Shown: positions 49,569 through 57,522 of the stretch, piece by piece
Position numbering within the stretch: the first letter of the stretch is position 1
How the letters are laid out: each line of letters starts with the position of its first letter
NCBI RefSeq assembly: GCF_011250635.1
Contig: NZ_JAANNP010000006.1
Coordinates: 1-64,000, forward strand
Length of the DNA: 64,000 nt
Direction of reading: 5' to 3'
Source: Motilibacter deserti
Lineage (GTDB): Bacteria > Actinomycetota > Actinomycetes > Motilibacterales > Motilibacteraceae
Translations under genes and position numbers: made by a program
The notes under the pieces: generated by a model
What the model saw: only the letters and a program-made list of their open reading frames with translations
What the model was told of the DNA's origin: nothing
Database searches by the model: none

Positions 49569-50891
49569 TCAGCGCACCGGCAGGCTGTTGTCGTTCCAGA
49601 CGTTGGTGGCGTCGAACGCGGTGTCGGCGGCGAGCGCGGTCACCGGGCCGAAGCGGAAGTTGCGGCCGAAGCGGTTGCCGCGCACCTGCACGTTGGTGAC
49701 GGGGTGGACGCCCCCCTTGCCGAGGTAGAGCGTGTAGTTGCCACCGTTGAGGTAGTTCTTCTCCAGCAGCACGTTGTCGACCGGTCCGCCGCTCGTGCCG
49801 GCGCTGATGATGAACGCGGCGTTGTGCGGGTCGCCGTCCGCCGCGCTGTAGGGGAGCAGCGTGTTGTGCCGCAGCACGATGTTGCTGCCCTTGAGCGTCT
49901 GCACGGTGTCGTTGTGCGAGCCGGGCGTACGGGCCAGGTCGTGCACCCACGAGTCCTCGACGAGCACGTTGCCGTCGGCGCGGATGCCGTCGACCGAGTT
50001 GTGCAGGTTGACCCGGCGCAGGGTGAACTTGTTGCAGCAGATGCCGACCGAGGCCGTGCCGTTGCCGTCGATCTCCGTGTCCTCGATGACGAGGCCGGAG
50101 AAGCCCGAGAACAGCCGGACGGGGTAGTTCGCCCCGCCGTTGGTGATCCGGCTGCGGCGGATGGTGACGTTGTTGGCCTTGACGTTGATGGAGCCCGCGA
50201 CGTCGAGCGCGTCGAGAACGGTGCCGGCCTTCGTCACGGTGATCCCGGCGCTCTTCGTCAGCTTCGTGCCGGCGGGCACGCCGGTGTTGGCGGCGCTCGG
50301 GTAGCCCGCGGGCGGCACGGCGGCGAGCGCGGTGTCGGCCGCGGCGGGGGCCGAGACCGTCGCAGGGGCCGTGACGACGCTGGTCGGGGTGGTCGGAGCG
50401 GTCGCGGGCGTACCGGCTCCCGACGCCGCCACGGCAGCGACAGGGGACGAGACGTTGACCGTCGCGGTCTCGGTGACCTGCTGGCCGTTGACCGTGAAGC
50501 GCACGGTCACGGTGTGCGGCCCGGAGGGGAACGAGCGCAGGTCCCACGGCTTCGCGCTGGTGGCCCCACCGGCGAGGTCCCAGGGCGCGCTGCTCTCGAC
50601 CTGGTCCGGCTTGCCGGCCGCCGCGGCGTCGTCGATCCAGAAGGACGCGGTGGTGGCGCCGGTGACGGCGGGGACGAAGACGTACACCTTGCCCGAGAGC
50701 GTCTGCCCGGCCAGCGGGACGCTGCCGCTGCGGTCGCTGCTGGCACTGACCTGCAGGTACGTCGGCGCGGCGTCGGCTGCTCCGGCCTGCGTCGTGGCGA
50801 GCGCGCCCGCCGCGAGGGGGAGCGTCAGCGCGACGGCGAGAGACCGACGGCCGCTCGTGCCGAGGACGGACGGGCGGGGAAAGCGGGTCAT
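49569..50891 (-). CDS. Secreted right-handed beta-helix protein
   Basis: 440 residues: signal peptide ~1-41 (ending QAGAADA), an LDDP-type module (~44-145, VYVFVPAVTGATTASFWIDD), an Ala/Thr/Val-rich linker (~146-205) and a beta-helix (~206-440) with VLDALDVAGSINVKANNVTI, IEDTEIDGNG, VGICCNKFTLRRVNLHN and HNDTVQTLKGSNIVLRHNTL. The paired cysteines in ICC and the HND triad are conserved with the neighbour. ATG 50891 has GGAG upstream. It is the first of three beta-helix genes; a stem-loop sits in its leader (50924-50940). The substrate is unknown. Confidence 0.84.
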   Translation of the reverse strand: MTRFPRPSVLGTSGRRSLAVALTLPLAAGALATTQAGAADAAPTYLQVSASSDRSGSVPLAGQTLSGKVYVFVPAVTGATTASFWIDDAAAAGKPDQVESSAPWDLAGGATSAKPWDLRSFPSGPHTVTVRFTVNGQQVTETATVNVSSPVAAVAASGAGTPATAPTTPTSVVTAPATVSAPAAADTALAAVPPAGYPSAANTGVPAGTKLTKSAGITVTKAGTVLDALDVAGSINVKANNVTIRRSRITNGGANYPVRLFSGFSGLVIEDTEIDGNGTASVGICCNKFTLRRVNLHNSVDGIRADGNVLVEDSWVHDLARTPGSHNDTVQTLKGSNIVLRHNTLLPYSAADGDPHNAAFIISAGTSGGPVDNVLLEKNYLNGGNYTLYLGKGGVHPVTNVQVRGNRFGRNFRFGPVTALAADTAFDATNVWNDNSLPVR

Positions 50892-50923
50892 GAAGGAATC
50901 TCCGAATAAGGGCTGACTGGCTC

Positions 50924-50952
50924 CGATGGAAGGTCCATCGGGGCCCGGGCCC
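50924..50952 (-). promoter_or_regulatory. Leader stem-loop next to a GGGCCC palindrome
   Basis: CGATGGA-AGG-TCCATCG (50924-50940) is a perfect 7-bp hairpin about 33 bases upstream of the beta-helix ATG, directly followed on the plus strand by GGGCCCGGGCCC (50941-50952), itself palindromic. It could control translation or stabilise the message; no known riboswitch consensus was recognised. Confidence 0.35.
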
Positions 50953-51088
50953 TTGTTCCTGAAACTCGGAGAGTGCTTCTCACCCGTCCGGACTATTGCC
51001 GACCGTGAGGAAGTCGTGATCCAATTGCCGGTTCGTCCCGCTGTTGCGCCGAACGGGTTGCGGCGATGTGCCGGCCGTCATAGCCCGG

Positions 51089-51757
51089 CTACGGCTTGAC
51101 CGCCACGATCGACTTGATCAGCCCGCCGATGCGCTCCTTGTGGATCTGGGAGCCGGGGAAGTAGTAGCGCAGCTCCGTGATGCTCGAGAGCTCCACGCCC
51201 AGGGCGTCGCGCACCGCGCCCCGGTCGTCGTCCGGGCGCGTGTGCACGAGCGGCCAGTGCCGGGCGATGCGGGACCGCGCGGCGAGCGGGAGGAACTGCA
51301 TTCCGGGAAAGAGCCAGTGCGGCTCGACGGGGAAATAGCGGTACGGCGTCTGCACCCAGTGCCGGGGAGCGAGCGTGTGCACCGACTCGGCAAAACGCTG
51401 GCGCCGGTCGTGCCCGCCGACGTGCTCGAGCACGGAATTGGAGAACACGACGTCGAAAGCCCGCCCGCGCACCTGGGTCGGGAGCTCGCAGGCGTCGCCG
51501 TGCTCGACCCGCAGCCAGTCCTCCTCGGGCAGCTCGGGCTGCTGCTCCAGGTTGATCACGAGGACGCTGCGCGGGCGGACGGGTGCGGCGGCCCAGGTGG
51601 ACGTGCGCCCGCCGAGGTCGATCACGTCCATGTCCGCGAGGTCGGGGAAGAGGTCGCGCACCAACGCGGCCCGCCGGCTGCGCGCCTGCTCGCCGAGGGA
51701 GCCGGGGCTCTCGACGAGGCGACGGCGGACCGTGCCGCCGATGCCGGCCCGGCTCAT
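51089..51757 (-). CDS. Class I SAM-dependent methyltransferase
   Basis: 222 residues. MDVIDLGGRTSTWAAA is motif I, VLVINLEQQPEL motif II and AFDVVFSNSVLEHVGGHDRR motif IV; APRHWVQTPYRYFPVEPHW is typical of methyltransferases from polysaccharide clusters (Q.P....P.E.HW). It probably acts on a sugar or glycan. ATG 51757 overlaps the stop of the next methyltransferase upstream (ATGA), so the pair is co-translated. The last 15 residues contain two lysines and an isoleucine-rich end. Confidence 0.86.
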   Translation of the reverse strand: MSRAGIGGTVRRRLVESPGSLGEQARSRRAALVRDLFPDLADMDVIDLGGRTSTWAAAPVRPRSVLVINLEQQPELPEEDWLRVEHGDACELPTQVRGRAFDVVFSNSVLEHVGGHDRRQRFAESVHTLAPRHWVQTPYRYFPVEPHWLFPGMQFLPLAARSRIARHWPLVHTRPDDDRGAVRDALGVELSSITELRYYFPGSQIHKERIGGLIKSIVAVKP

Positions 51758-52410
51758 GCGACGCCGTCCAGCTCCGGGCGGCGCGCGACGACCCAGGTCG
51801 CGACCGGCCACTTCGGCGAGTTCTTCGTGGCGGCCCAGTGCAGCGGGTGGCGCGGGGAGCGCGGGACAGGCGTCTTGCGCAGCCCGAGGCCGGCGACCAG
51901 CCAGACGTAGGGGTTGCCCCAGCCGCCGCACTCGACGACCTCGGCGTCCTTGCCGACGAGGAGCGCGAGCGCCTCGGGGGTGAAGCGCCAGAAGTCCCCG
52001 GGCCAGGCGTGGACCGGGTTGATGAAGCAGGTCGTGTGGACGGCGACGCCGCCGGGACGCAGCACGCGCAGGGTCTCGGCCATCGCCGTGAACGGGTTGC
52101 CCTCGATGTGCTCGAACACCTGGTCGCTGACGACGAAGTCGAACGAGGCGTCGGCGTAGGGCAGGGACAGGATGTTGACGTCGGGGTAGTCCGCTTCGGT
52201 GATCGCGGTCCCGTCCAGGCCGAGCACGGTGCAGAGCTGGGTCGACCGGCTGATCGACAGCGTCCGGGCCGCGGGCGAGGGGCGGAAGCCCCGGCCCACC
52301 TCGGCGAGCCGGTCGTACATCACGAACCGAGTGATGTGAGCGCCCCGCTCCTGGCCGCGGGAGCTGAGCTCCACGGCACGGCGGGCCAACGGCTTCACGA
52401 GCTTGCGCAC
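51754..52410 (-). CDS. Class I SAM-dependent methyltransferase
   Basis: 218 residues. ARTLSISRSTQLCTVLGLDG precedes the core; ADYPDVNILSLPYADASFDF and VVSDQVFEHIEGNPFTAMAE correspond to motifs III-IV, then LRVLRPGGVAVHTTCFINPV. This matches the Methyltransf_11 group seen in glycan clusters. The segment HAWPGDFWRFTPEALALL is a well-known extension in sugar methyltransferases of this type. GTG 52410 with GGGAGAG upstream sets the start; the same frame is open far upstream without homologous sequence. It is coupled to the methyltransferase at 51089-51757. Confidence 0.87.
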   Translation of the reverse strand: MRKLVKPLARRAVELSSRGQERGAHITRFVMYDRLAEVGRGFRPSPAARTLSISRSTQLCTVLGLDGTAITEADYPDVNILSLPYADASFDFVVSDQVFEHIEGNPFTAMAETLRVLRPGGVAVHTTCFINPVHAWPGDFWRFTPEALALLVGKDAEVVECGGWGNPYVWLVAGLGLRKTPVPRSPRHPLHWAATKNSPKWPVATWVVARRPELDGVA

Positions 52411-52445
52411 GGGTCTCTCCCAAGGCGGCGTTGCGGTGCGGACGG

Positions 52446-53774
52446 TCAGGAGGCGTCGCTGCGCTCGCGTGGCGCGGCGTGCTCGACCACGACGGCCGGG
52501 CGGCGCATGCGGCGCGCCCGGATGCGGCGGGCGGTGCCGACGAAGGAGCTCGCCTTCTCGCGCGGCGTCAGGTCCCGCAGCCACGAGCGGAAGGCCGGCA
52601 TGTGTGCGTAGCGCGGCGCGGGCAGGCCGAGCAGCCGCATCGTCGTGATGCGCCCCCAGACGGCGCCTCGGGTGCGGACGAGGTTGGGCTGGCTGCGCGG
52701 CAGGACGTCGTTGCCCACGCGCTCGAGGACGAGCGCCCCGGAGGCCCGCGCGGCCGCCACGGCCTGCCGGCCGCGCTCGGTGCGCACGACGACGAGGCTG
52801 CGCCCCGGCTCGCCGGGCTCGATCTCGCGGTACCACGGGTCGCCCACCGCCACGTCGGCGAACTCGCCGGTGTGGTCGAGGCAGACGTGGCACCGCCACT
52901 GGCGGTGCCGCTGCAGGATCGCGCCCCACGAGTCCGCGTAGGAGAAGCGCGCTTCGTGGAACTCGCCGTCCCTCGTCCCGGTGGCCACGGCCTCGCCGGG
53001 CCAGCCGTTGCCGCGGTAGCGGACCGACTCCACGTCCGAGGGGTCCGCGAAGCCCATCGCACGCACGAGCTCGAGCGTCCCCGCCGTCGACGGGGTGCCC
53101 GCGCAGAAGACGCCGATCGTCAGGGCGAGCCCGGCCTGCAGCGCCGGCCGGACGGCCGTCGCCTTCGCCGCGCCGGCGACGTCGCACGGCTTGCCGATGA
53201 AGACGTAGGGGCTCGACCCCACCGCCCCCGCCCGCTCCGCGGTGCCCAGCCCGTCGGCCGGGCTCGCCGGGGCGTAGCGCGACCCGGCCCGGGCGAGGAG
53301 CTCCTCGCGGGTGGTGCTGACGACCGTCTCGTTGAGCAGCGGCGCGTCGGCGCGCGCGGCGGTGTGGATGACGCCGGCCGCGCCGCCGGAGCCCACCAGG
53401 TGCAGCGCGAGGGCGCTGGCCGCGCCGCCGCTGGACCCGGCGAACCGCAGCTCGGGGTCGCCCGCGTACCCCTCCCAGACCTCGAGGACCGGGCCCCAGC
53501 CGGGAAGCAGGCCGGGGTCGGCGCCCGCCGGCACCGACCCGGGGTCGTGGGCGAGGGCGGCACCGGGGCAGGCGCGCAGCGCGGCCTGCGTCGAGGGCGA
53601 CCCGGACGGCAGCAGCTGCAGCGGGCGTCGCCCGGCCGCGAGGTCGTCGACCATGCGGACCGCGTCGGGCGCGACGAAGGCGCACGTGCCGCAGCCGGAG
53701 CAGAGCCGCCCCTCGGCGACCTCGGTGATGTCGCGTGGCGCCCCGGGGCGCAGCCCGCGCCGACGCCCGCTCAC
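52446..53774 (-). CDS. FrhB/FdhB-like iron-sulfur protein (coenzyme F420 hydrogenase/dehydrogenase beta-subunit family)
   Basis: 442 residues. RLCSGCGTCAFVAPDAV places a CxxCxxC set at residues 25, 28 and 31, and ACPGA (~70) supplies a fourth cysteine, a 4Fe-4S ferredoxin-type start. FAGSSGGAASALALHLVGSG and YVFIGKPCDVAGA are the conserved glycine-rich and KPCD regions of the FrhB family; WRCHVCLDHTGEFADVAVGD is the C-terminal part. In many capsule loci this family is found beside pyruvyl transferases, with no F420 reaction shown. The GTG at 53774 overlaps the pyruvyl transferase stop by four bases. The electron donor is unknown. Confidence 0.86.
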   Translation of the reverse strand: MSGRRRGLRPGAPRDITEVAEGRLCSGCGTCAFVAPDAVRMVDDLAAGRRPLQLLPSGSPSTQAALRACPGAALAHDPGSVPAGADPGLLPGWGPVLEVWEGYAGDPELRFAGSSGGAASALALHLVGSGGAAGVIHTAARADAPLLNETVVSTTREELLARAGSRYAPASPADGLGTAERAGAVGSSPYVFIGKPCDVAGAAKATAVRPALQAGLALTIGVFCAGTPSTAGTLELVRAMGFADPSDVESVRYRGNGWPGEAVATGTRDGEFHEARFSYADSWGAILQRHRQWRCHVCLDHTGEFADVAVGDPWYREIEPGEPGRSLVVVRTERGRQAVAAARASGALVLERVGNDVLPRSQPNLVRTRGAVWGRITTMRLLGLPAPRYAHMPAFRSWLRDLTPREKASSFVGTARRIRARRMRRPAVVVEHAAPRERSDAS

Positions 53775-55105
53775 CCGCCGCCGCCGCGACCGACGAGCCG
53801 GCCGGCGTGCCGCCCGCTCTCCGCCACGCCGACCACCTCCTCCATCTGGCTTGCCGCCCGCCGGGCGACCTCCTGCACCGACCGTGCCAGCTCGCCCCGG
53901 GCGCTGTCCCGCGCTTCCCACGATGCGAGCAGCGCGTCCAGCGCGGTCGCGTCGTCCACGCGGCGCGCGTCCACGACGCCCGCTGCGGCGCCCACCGACG
54001 CGAACACCCCGCGGAACTTCATGCTGTAGGCGAGAGCCGCCGTCGGGACGCCGGACGACAGCGCTCCGATGGTCGCGTGCATGCGGGCGCCGGTGAACCA
54101 GGACGTCCGCGAGATCACCCACTTGGCCTGCGTCGCGTCCATGGGCCCGGTGACGACGTGCACCCGGTCCCGCCAGCGCTCCGGCAGCTGGGCCGCCAGG
54201 TGCAGGCACGCCCCGGTGTCTGACTCGACGGGCGCGTCCGGGCCGACCAGTCCGGCCGGCCCGAGCACGTGCGGGACGAGCAGAACGCGCGCGCCCGCGG
54301 CGCAGAGCCGCTCGACGAACGCGCGCACGACGGCGGGGTAGTCGACGGACAGCCCGTAGCGCGCCGCGGCCGTCGGGTCGTTGTAAAGCAGGCCGCTCAC
54401 ATTGACGCCCGCGACCGGCGCCCCGTCGCCGTCGACGAACCGCTCCACCGCGTCCGCGACCGCGTCGTCCGGGCGGCGCACCGGCAGCGCGAACGCCATG
54501 TCGACGCCGAGCCGGTGCCGCTGCGGGTCGTACTCGTCCCCGAGCAGCTCGCGCAGCGCGTCGTGGCTGTCGCTGTCGCGCGCCCACGCCGCGTGCGCCG
54601 CACGCACCACCCGCGCCGCCTTGGCCCGCATGGCCGGGTCGGGGAAGGGGCCGTACGTCTGCGGCAGCAGGACCAGCGGCCGGCCGGCCTGCAGGGCGAG
54701 CAGCTTGGGCAGCAGCACGGTGCGGAACCGGAACTCCCCGTACGTCCCGGCGAAGCTGTCCCCGCCGCTGACGTCGAGCACGGCGTCGGCGCCGCGGACC
54801 AGCCGGGCGCCCACGCTGCCCGCTCCGCCGAGCCGGAGCGCGAGCCGCATGCGGGCGTAGCTCTCGGGGCGGTCCAGCCGACGGCTGTTGCGCGCGCCGC
54901 AGAGCCGGTACGCCGCCGCCCGCCCGTCGGCCAGCTCGAGGGCCGCGGGGCGTACCCCCCACCCGTCGTCGAAGGCGACGAGCCGCGCGTCGGGGCGGCG
55001 CTCGAGGACACCGTGCAGCAGCGAGAGCCGAAGCGCTCCGACACCGAGGTTGTAGGCGGTGCCGGGCGTGCCGAACAGGCAGGCGCGCAGCGGGCCATCG
55101 GTCAC
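53771..55105 (-). CDS. Polysaccharide pyruvyl transferase family protein
   Basis: 444 residues, PF04230-like. FGTPGTAYNLGVGALRLSLL is the N.G..A....L entry, VLDVSGGDSFAGTYGEFRFR the GGD(S/L) segment, VLLPQTYGPFPDP the P.QS.GP motif and WFTGARMHATIGALSSGVPT the R.H....A...G.P signature. The family adds pyruvate ketals to exopolysaccharide sugars. GTG 55105 with GAGG upstream is used; the frame is open to 55213. It is first in the minus-strand operon FrhB-like, methyltransferase, methyltransferase, beta-helix. Confidence 0.88.
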   Translation of the reverse strand: MTDGPLRACLFGTPGTAYNLGVGALRLSLLHGVLERRPDARLVAFDDGWGVRPAALELADGRAAAYRLCGARNSRRLDRPESYARMRLALRLGGAGSVGARLVRGADAVLDVSGGDSFAGTYGEFRFRTVLLPKLLALQAGRPLVLLPQTYGPFPDPAMRAKAARVVRAAHAAWARDSDSHDALRELLGDEYDPQRHRLGVDMAFALPVRRPDDAVADAVERFVDGDGAPVAGVNVSGLLYNDPTAAARYGLSVDYPAVVRAFVERLCAAGARVLLVPHVLGPAGLVGPDAPVESDTGACLHLAAQLPERWRDRVHVVTGPMDATQAKWVISRTSWFTGARMHATIGALSSGVPTAALAYSMKFRGVFASVGAAAGVVDARRVDDATALDALLASWEARDSARGELARSVQEVARRAASQMEEVVGVAESGRHAGRLVGRGGGG

Positions 55106-55312
55106 GGGCAGCACCTCGGCATGGGGGCGCCGGCACGGCGGGTCGCGGCGCCGGTCGGGGGCGGGAGGGGCCTGCTGGCCGGCCCGGCGGAGGGTCACGG
55201 CCGGAGCACGCACAGACCCAGGCGGGGGAAACTACCAGAGGAACGCCCTCCCGATCCGGGGCTGGATGGCAGGCTGTTCGCCAGGAAGCCGGACGTCATC
55301 GAGGAGGAACGC

Positions 55313-56092
55313 GTGGACCTGTGGCAGTTGACGGTTCTCGTGCTGCGCAGGTGGTACGTCGCCCTTCCCATCGCCTTCCTCGCCGTGTTCGCGGCGGCGC
55401 TCGCCGGCAGCCGGATCCAGCCGGAGTACGCGACGACCGCCCGGGTCCAGATCACCTCGCCCAACGTCACCCTCGTCGGCGGCCTGGGCGCGCTCGCACC
55501 GGACGAGTCCGGTGACGACGTGCAGGAGGTGACGATCAACCCCTTCCTCTCCGCCGGCGCGCAGACGATGGCGCAGACGATGGAGTTCAAGATGGGCAGC
55601 CAGGAGGTCCGCCGCGAGGTCGCAGCCCGCGGCGGCGCGGGCGGCTACACGGTCAAGGCGCAGACCCGGACCCCCTTCCTCCAGCTGAGCGTCGTCGCCG
55701 ACAGCGCCGGCCAGGCCGTGCGGACCGCCGAGGTCTTCGGCCAGGTCCTCCGCCGCGAGCTCGAGGCGCTCCAGGACGCCAAGGGGTCGCCGGAGATCCA
55801 GCAGTTCACCGTCACCGACCTCGCGGTCGGCGAGACCCCGAGCGCGGGCAAGAGCGGGCTGCGCAAGGTCCAGGCCATCGTGCTCGGCGTCGGGCTCGCG
55901 CTCGCCGTCGGCCTCGCGCTCGCGGTGGAGGGCGTGGCCCGGGCCCGGGCGCAGCGGCACGCCCGGCGCCGCGCCCTCGCGGGCCTCGGCCCCGACGACC
56001 GCGCCGACCCGGCCCGCGCCGGTGCGCCGGCGCCCGGCGGGGACGAGCCGGTCGTGCTCCCGCGGCGGCCGCACGCGGGGTCGTGGCACTGA
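55313..56092 (+). CDS. Wzz-like chain-length determinant without kinase domain
   Basis: 259 residues. VDLWQLTVLVLRRWYVALPI leads to membrane segment 1 (~12-32). A periplasm-facing region with YATTARVQITSPNVTLVGGL follows, then segment 2 (~188-212) and an Arg-rich cytosolic tail. There is no Walker motif and no tyrosine-rich tail, so it is not a tyrosine-kinase-fused type. GTG 55313 has GAGGAGG five bases upstream, the best ribosome site in the region. It is first in a four-gene operon with a Wzy-like protein, a GT2 and a nucleotidyltransferase, all overlapping. Confidence 0.83.
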   Translation: MDLWQLTVLVLRRWYVALPIAFLAVFAAALAGSRIQPEYATTARVQITSPNVTLVGGLGALAPDESGDDVQEVTINPFLSAGAQTMAQTMEFKMGSQEVRREVAARGGAGGYTVKAQTRTPFLQLSVVADSAGQAVRTAEVFGQVLRRELEALQDAKGSPEIQQFTVTDLAVGETPSAGKSGLRKVQAIVLGVGLALAVGLALAVEGVARARAQRHARRRALAGLGPDDRADPARAGAPAPGGDEPVVLPRRPHAGSWH

Positions 56093-57522
56093 CCGGGCCA
56101 GCGGCCGGACCCCTCCTGCCCGCCCGTCCCGGCCCGCGCCGGCCGGCGGCCGACCGCCCCCTCCTGCGCGACGCGACGGACGCCGGGGTCGTCGTCGGCG
56201 CGCTCGTCCTCCTGCTCTACGCCCTGCCGCCCCGGCTGGTCGTGTCCGGGCTCGGCGCCGCCGGCCGCCCCGCGCTGATGCTCGGCTTCGGGTTGTTCGC
56301 GTGGTGGTGCGCGATGCGGCTCGTGCCGGGGCTCGCCGCCCGCGGCCGGCAGCCGGTCCGCTGGGCGCTCGCCGCGTACCTCCTGCTCTATGTCCTGTCC
56401 TACGCCGCCGGCTACGACCGTGGGCTCGACGGCGTCGAGGGGCGCAGCGCCGACCGCGGGCTGCTCGTGACCGTGGCGCTCGTCGGCACCGCGCTCGTCG
56501 TGGCCGACGGCGTGCCGACGCGGCGCTCCCTGGACCGGCTGCTTCGCACGCTCGTCCTGGCGGGCGCGGGGATGTCGGTCGTGGGCGCGCTGCAGCACGT
56601 CGCGGGCATCGACCTCACCCGCCACATCGTCGTACCGGGCCTGTCCCGCAACGGGACCCTCATCGGCATCGGCGCCCGCGGCTCCGGGGACCTGTCGCGG
56701 GTGGCGGGCACGGCGGGGCACTACATCGAGTTCGGCGTGATCCTCGGCATGCTGCTGCCGCTCGCGCTGCACTACGCGCTGTTCGCCCGCAGCGGCCGCG
56801 AGCGCCGGTGGCGCTGGCTGCTCGTCGTGGTCATCGGCGTGGGCGTGCCGTTCTCCATCTCCCGCTCCGCCGTCCTCGCGCTCGTGGTGGGGCTCGTCGT
56901 CGTCATGGCGCCGTGGCGGCTGCGGGCGCAGGCCAATGTCGCCATCGGCGCCCTGGTCGCCCTGGTCGCCGTGCGGGCCACCCAGCCCGGGCTGCTCGGC
57001 ACGATCCGGTCGCTGTTCACCAACGCGGGCAACGACCCCAGCATCCAGAACCGCACGAGCGACTACGCCGCGGTCTCGGGCTACATCTCCGAGCGCCCCT
57101 GGCTCGGGCGCGGGCAGGGCACGTTCCTGCCCGACCGCTACGTGCTGCTCGACAACCAGCTGCTCGGCACGCTCGTCAGCGGCGGCGTGCTCGGGCTGGC
57201 CGCACTGCTCGTGCTCTTCGCGGTCGCGTTCAGCCTGGCGCGCCGGGCCCGGCGCACCGCGCCCGACGAGCAGGCTCGCTCGCTCGGGCAGGCGCTGGCG
57301 GCGGCGGTCGCGGTGGGCCTCGTCGCCTCGGCGACCTTCGACTCGCTCGGCTTCACGACCTTCGCGATGACGTTGTTCCTCCTCTTCGGCGCGACCGGCG
57401 CGCTGTGGAGGCTGACGCGAGGCCCGGCCGCCGCCGGCCGCGCGGACGAGCCCGTGCCGGACGTGCCCGTCCTCCGGGAGCGGCCGCTGCTGCGCCCTCT
57501 CGCAGGGCAGGCCGCCCGATGA
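56083..57522 (+). CDS. O-antigen ligase / Wzy-type polymerase family membrane protein
   Basis: 479 residues with about 11 membrane segments. A large outer loop (~305-360) has NRTSDYAAVSGYISERPWLG and GQGTFLPDRYVLLDNQLLGT, the RP..G.G...........D N....L..GG..G pattern of the Wzy_C domain. It polymerises or ligates repeat units outside the membrane. GTG 56083 overlaps the Wzz gene by ten bases. It is the third Wzy-like protein of the window; this one is most clearly paired with a Wzz in one operon. Confidence 0.88.
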   Translation: MALTGPAAGPLLPARPGPRRPAADRPLLRDATDAGVVVGALVLLLYALPPRLVVSGLGAAGRPALMLGFGLFAWWCAMRLVPGLAARGRQPVRWALAAYLLLYVLSYAAGYDRGLDGVEGRSADRGLLVTVALVGTALVVADGVPTRRSLDRLLRTLVLAGAGMSVVGALQHVAGIDLTRHIVVPGLSRNGTLIGIGARGSGDLSRVAGTAGHYIEFGVILGMLLPLALHYALFARSGRERRWRWLLVVVIGVGVPFSISRSAVLALVVGLVVVMAPWRLRAQANVAIGALVALVAVRATQPGLLGTIRSLFTNAGNDPSIQNRTSDYAAVSGYISERPWLGRGQGTFLPDRYVLLDNQLLGTLVSGGVLGLAALLVLFAVAFSLARRARRTAPDEQARSLGQALAAAVAVGLVASATFDSLGFTTFAMTLFLLFGATGALWRLTRGPAAAGRADEPVPDVPVLRERPLLRPLAGQAAR

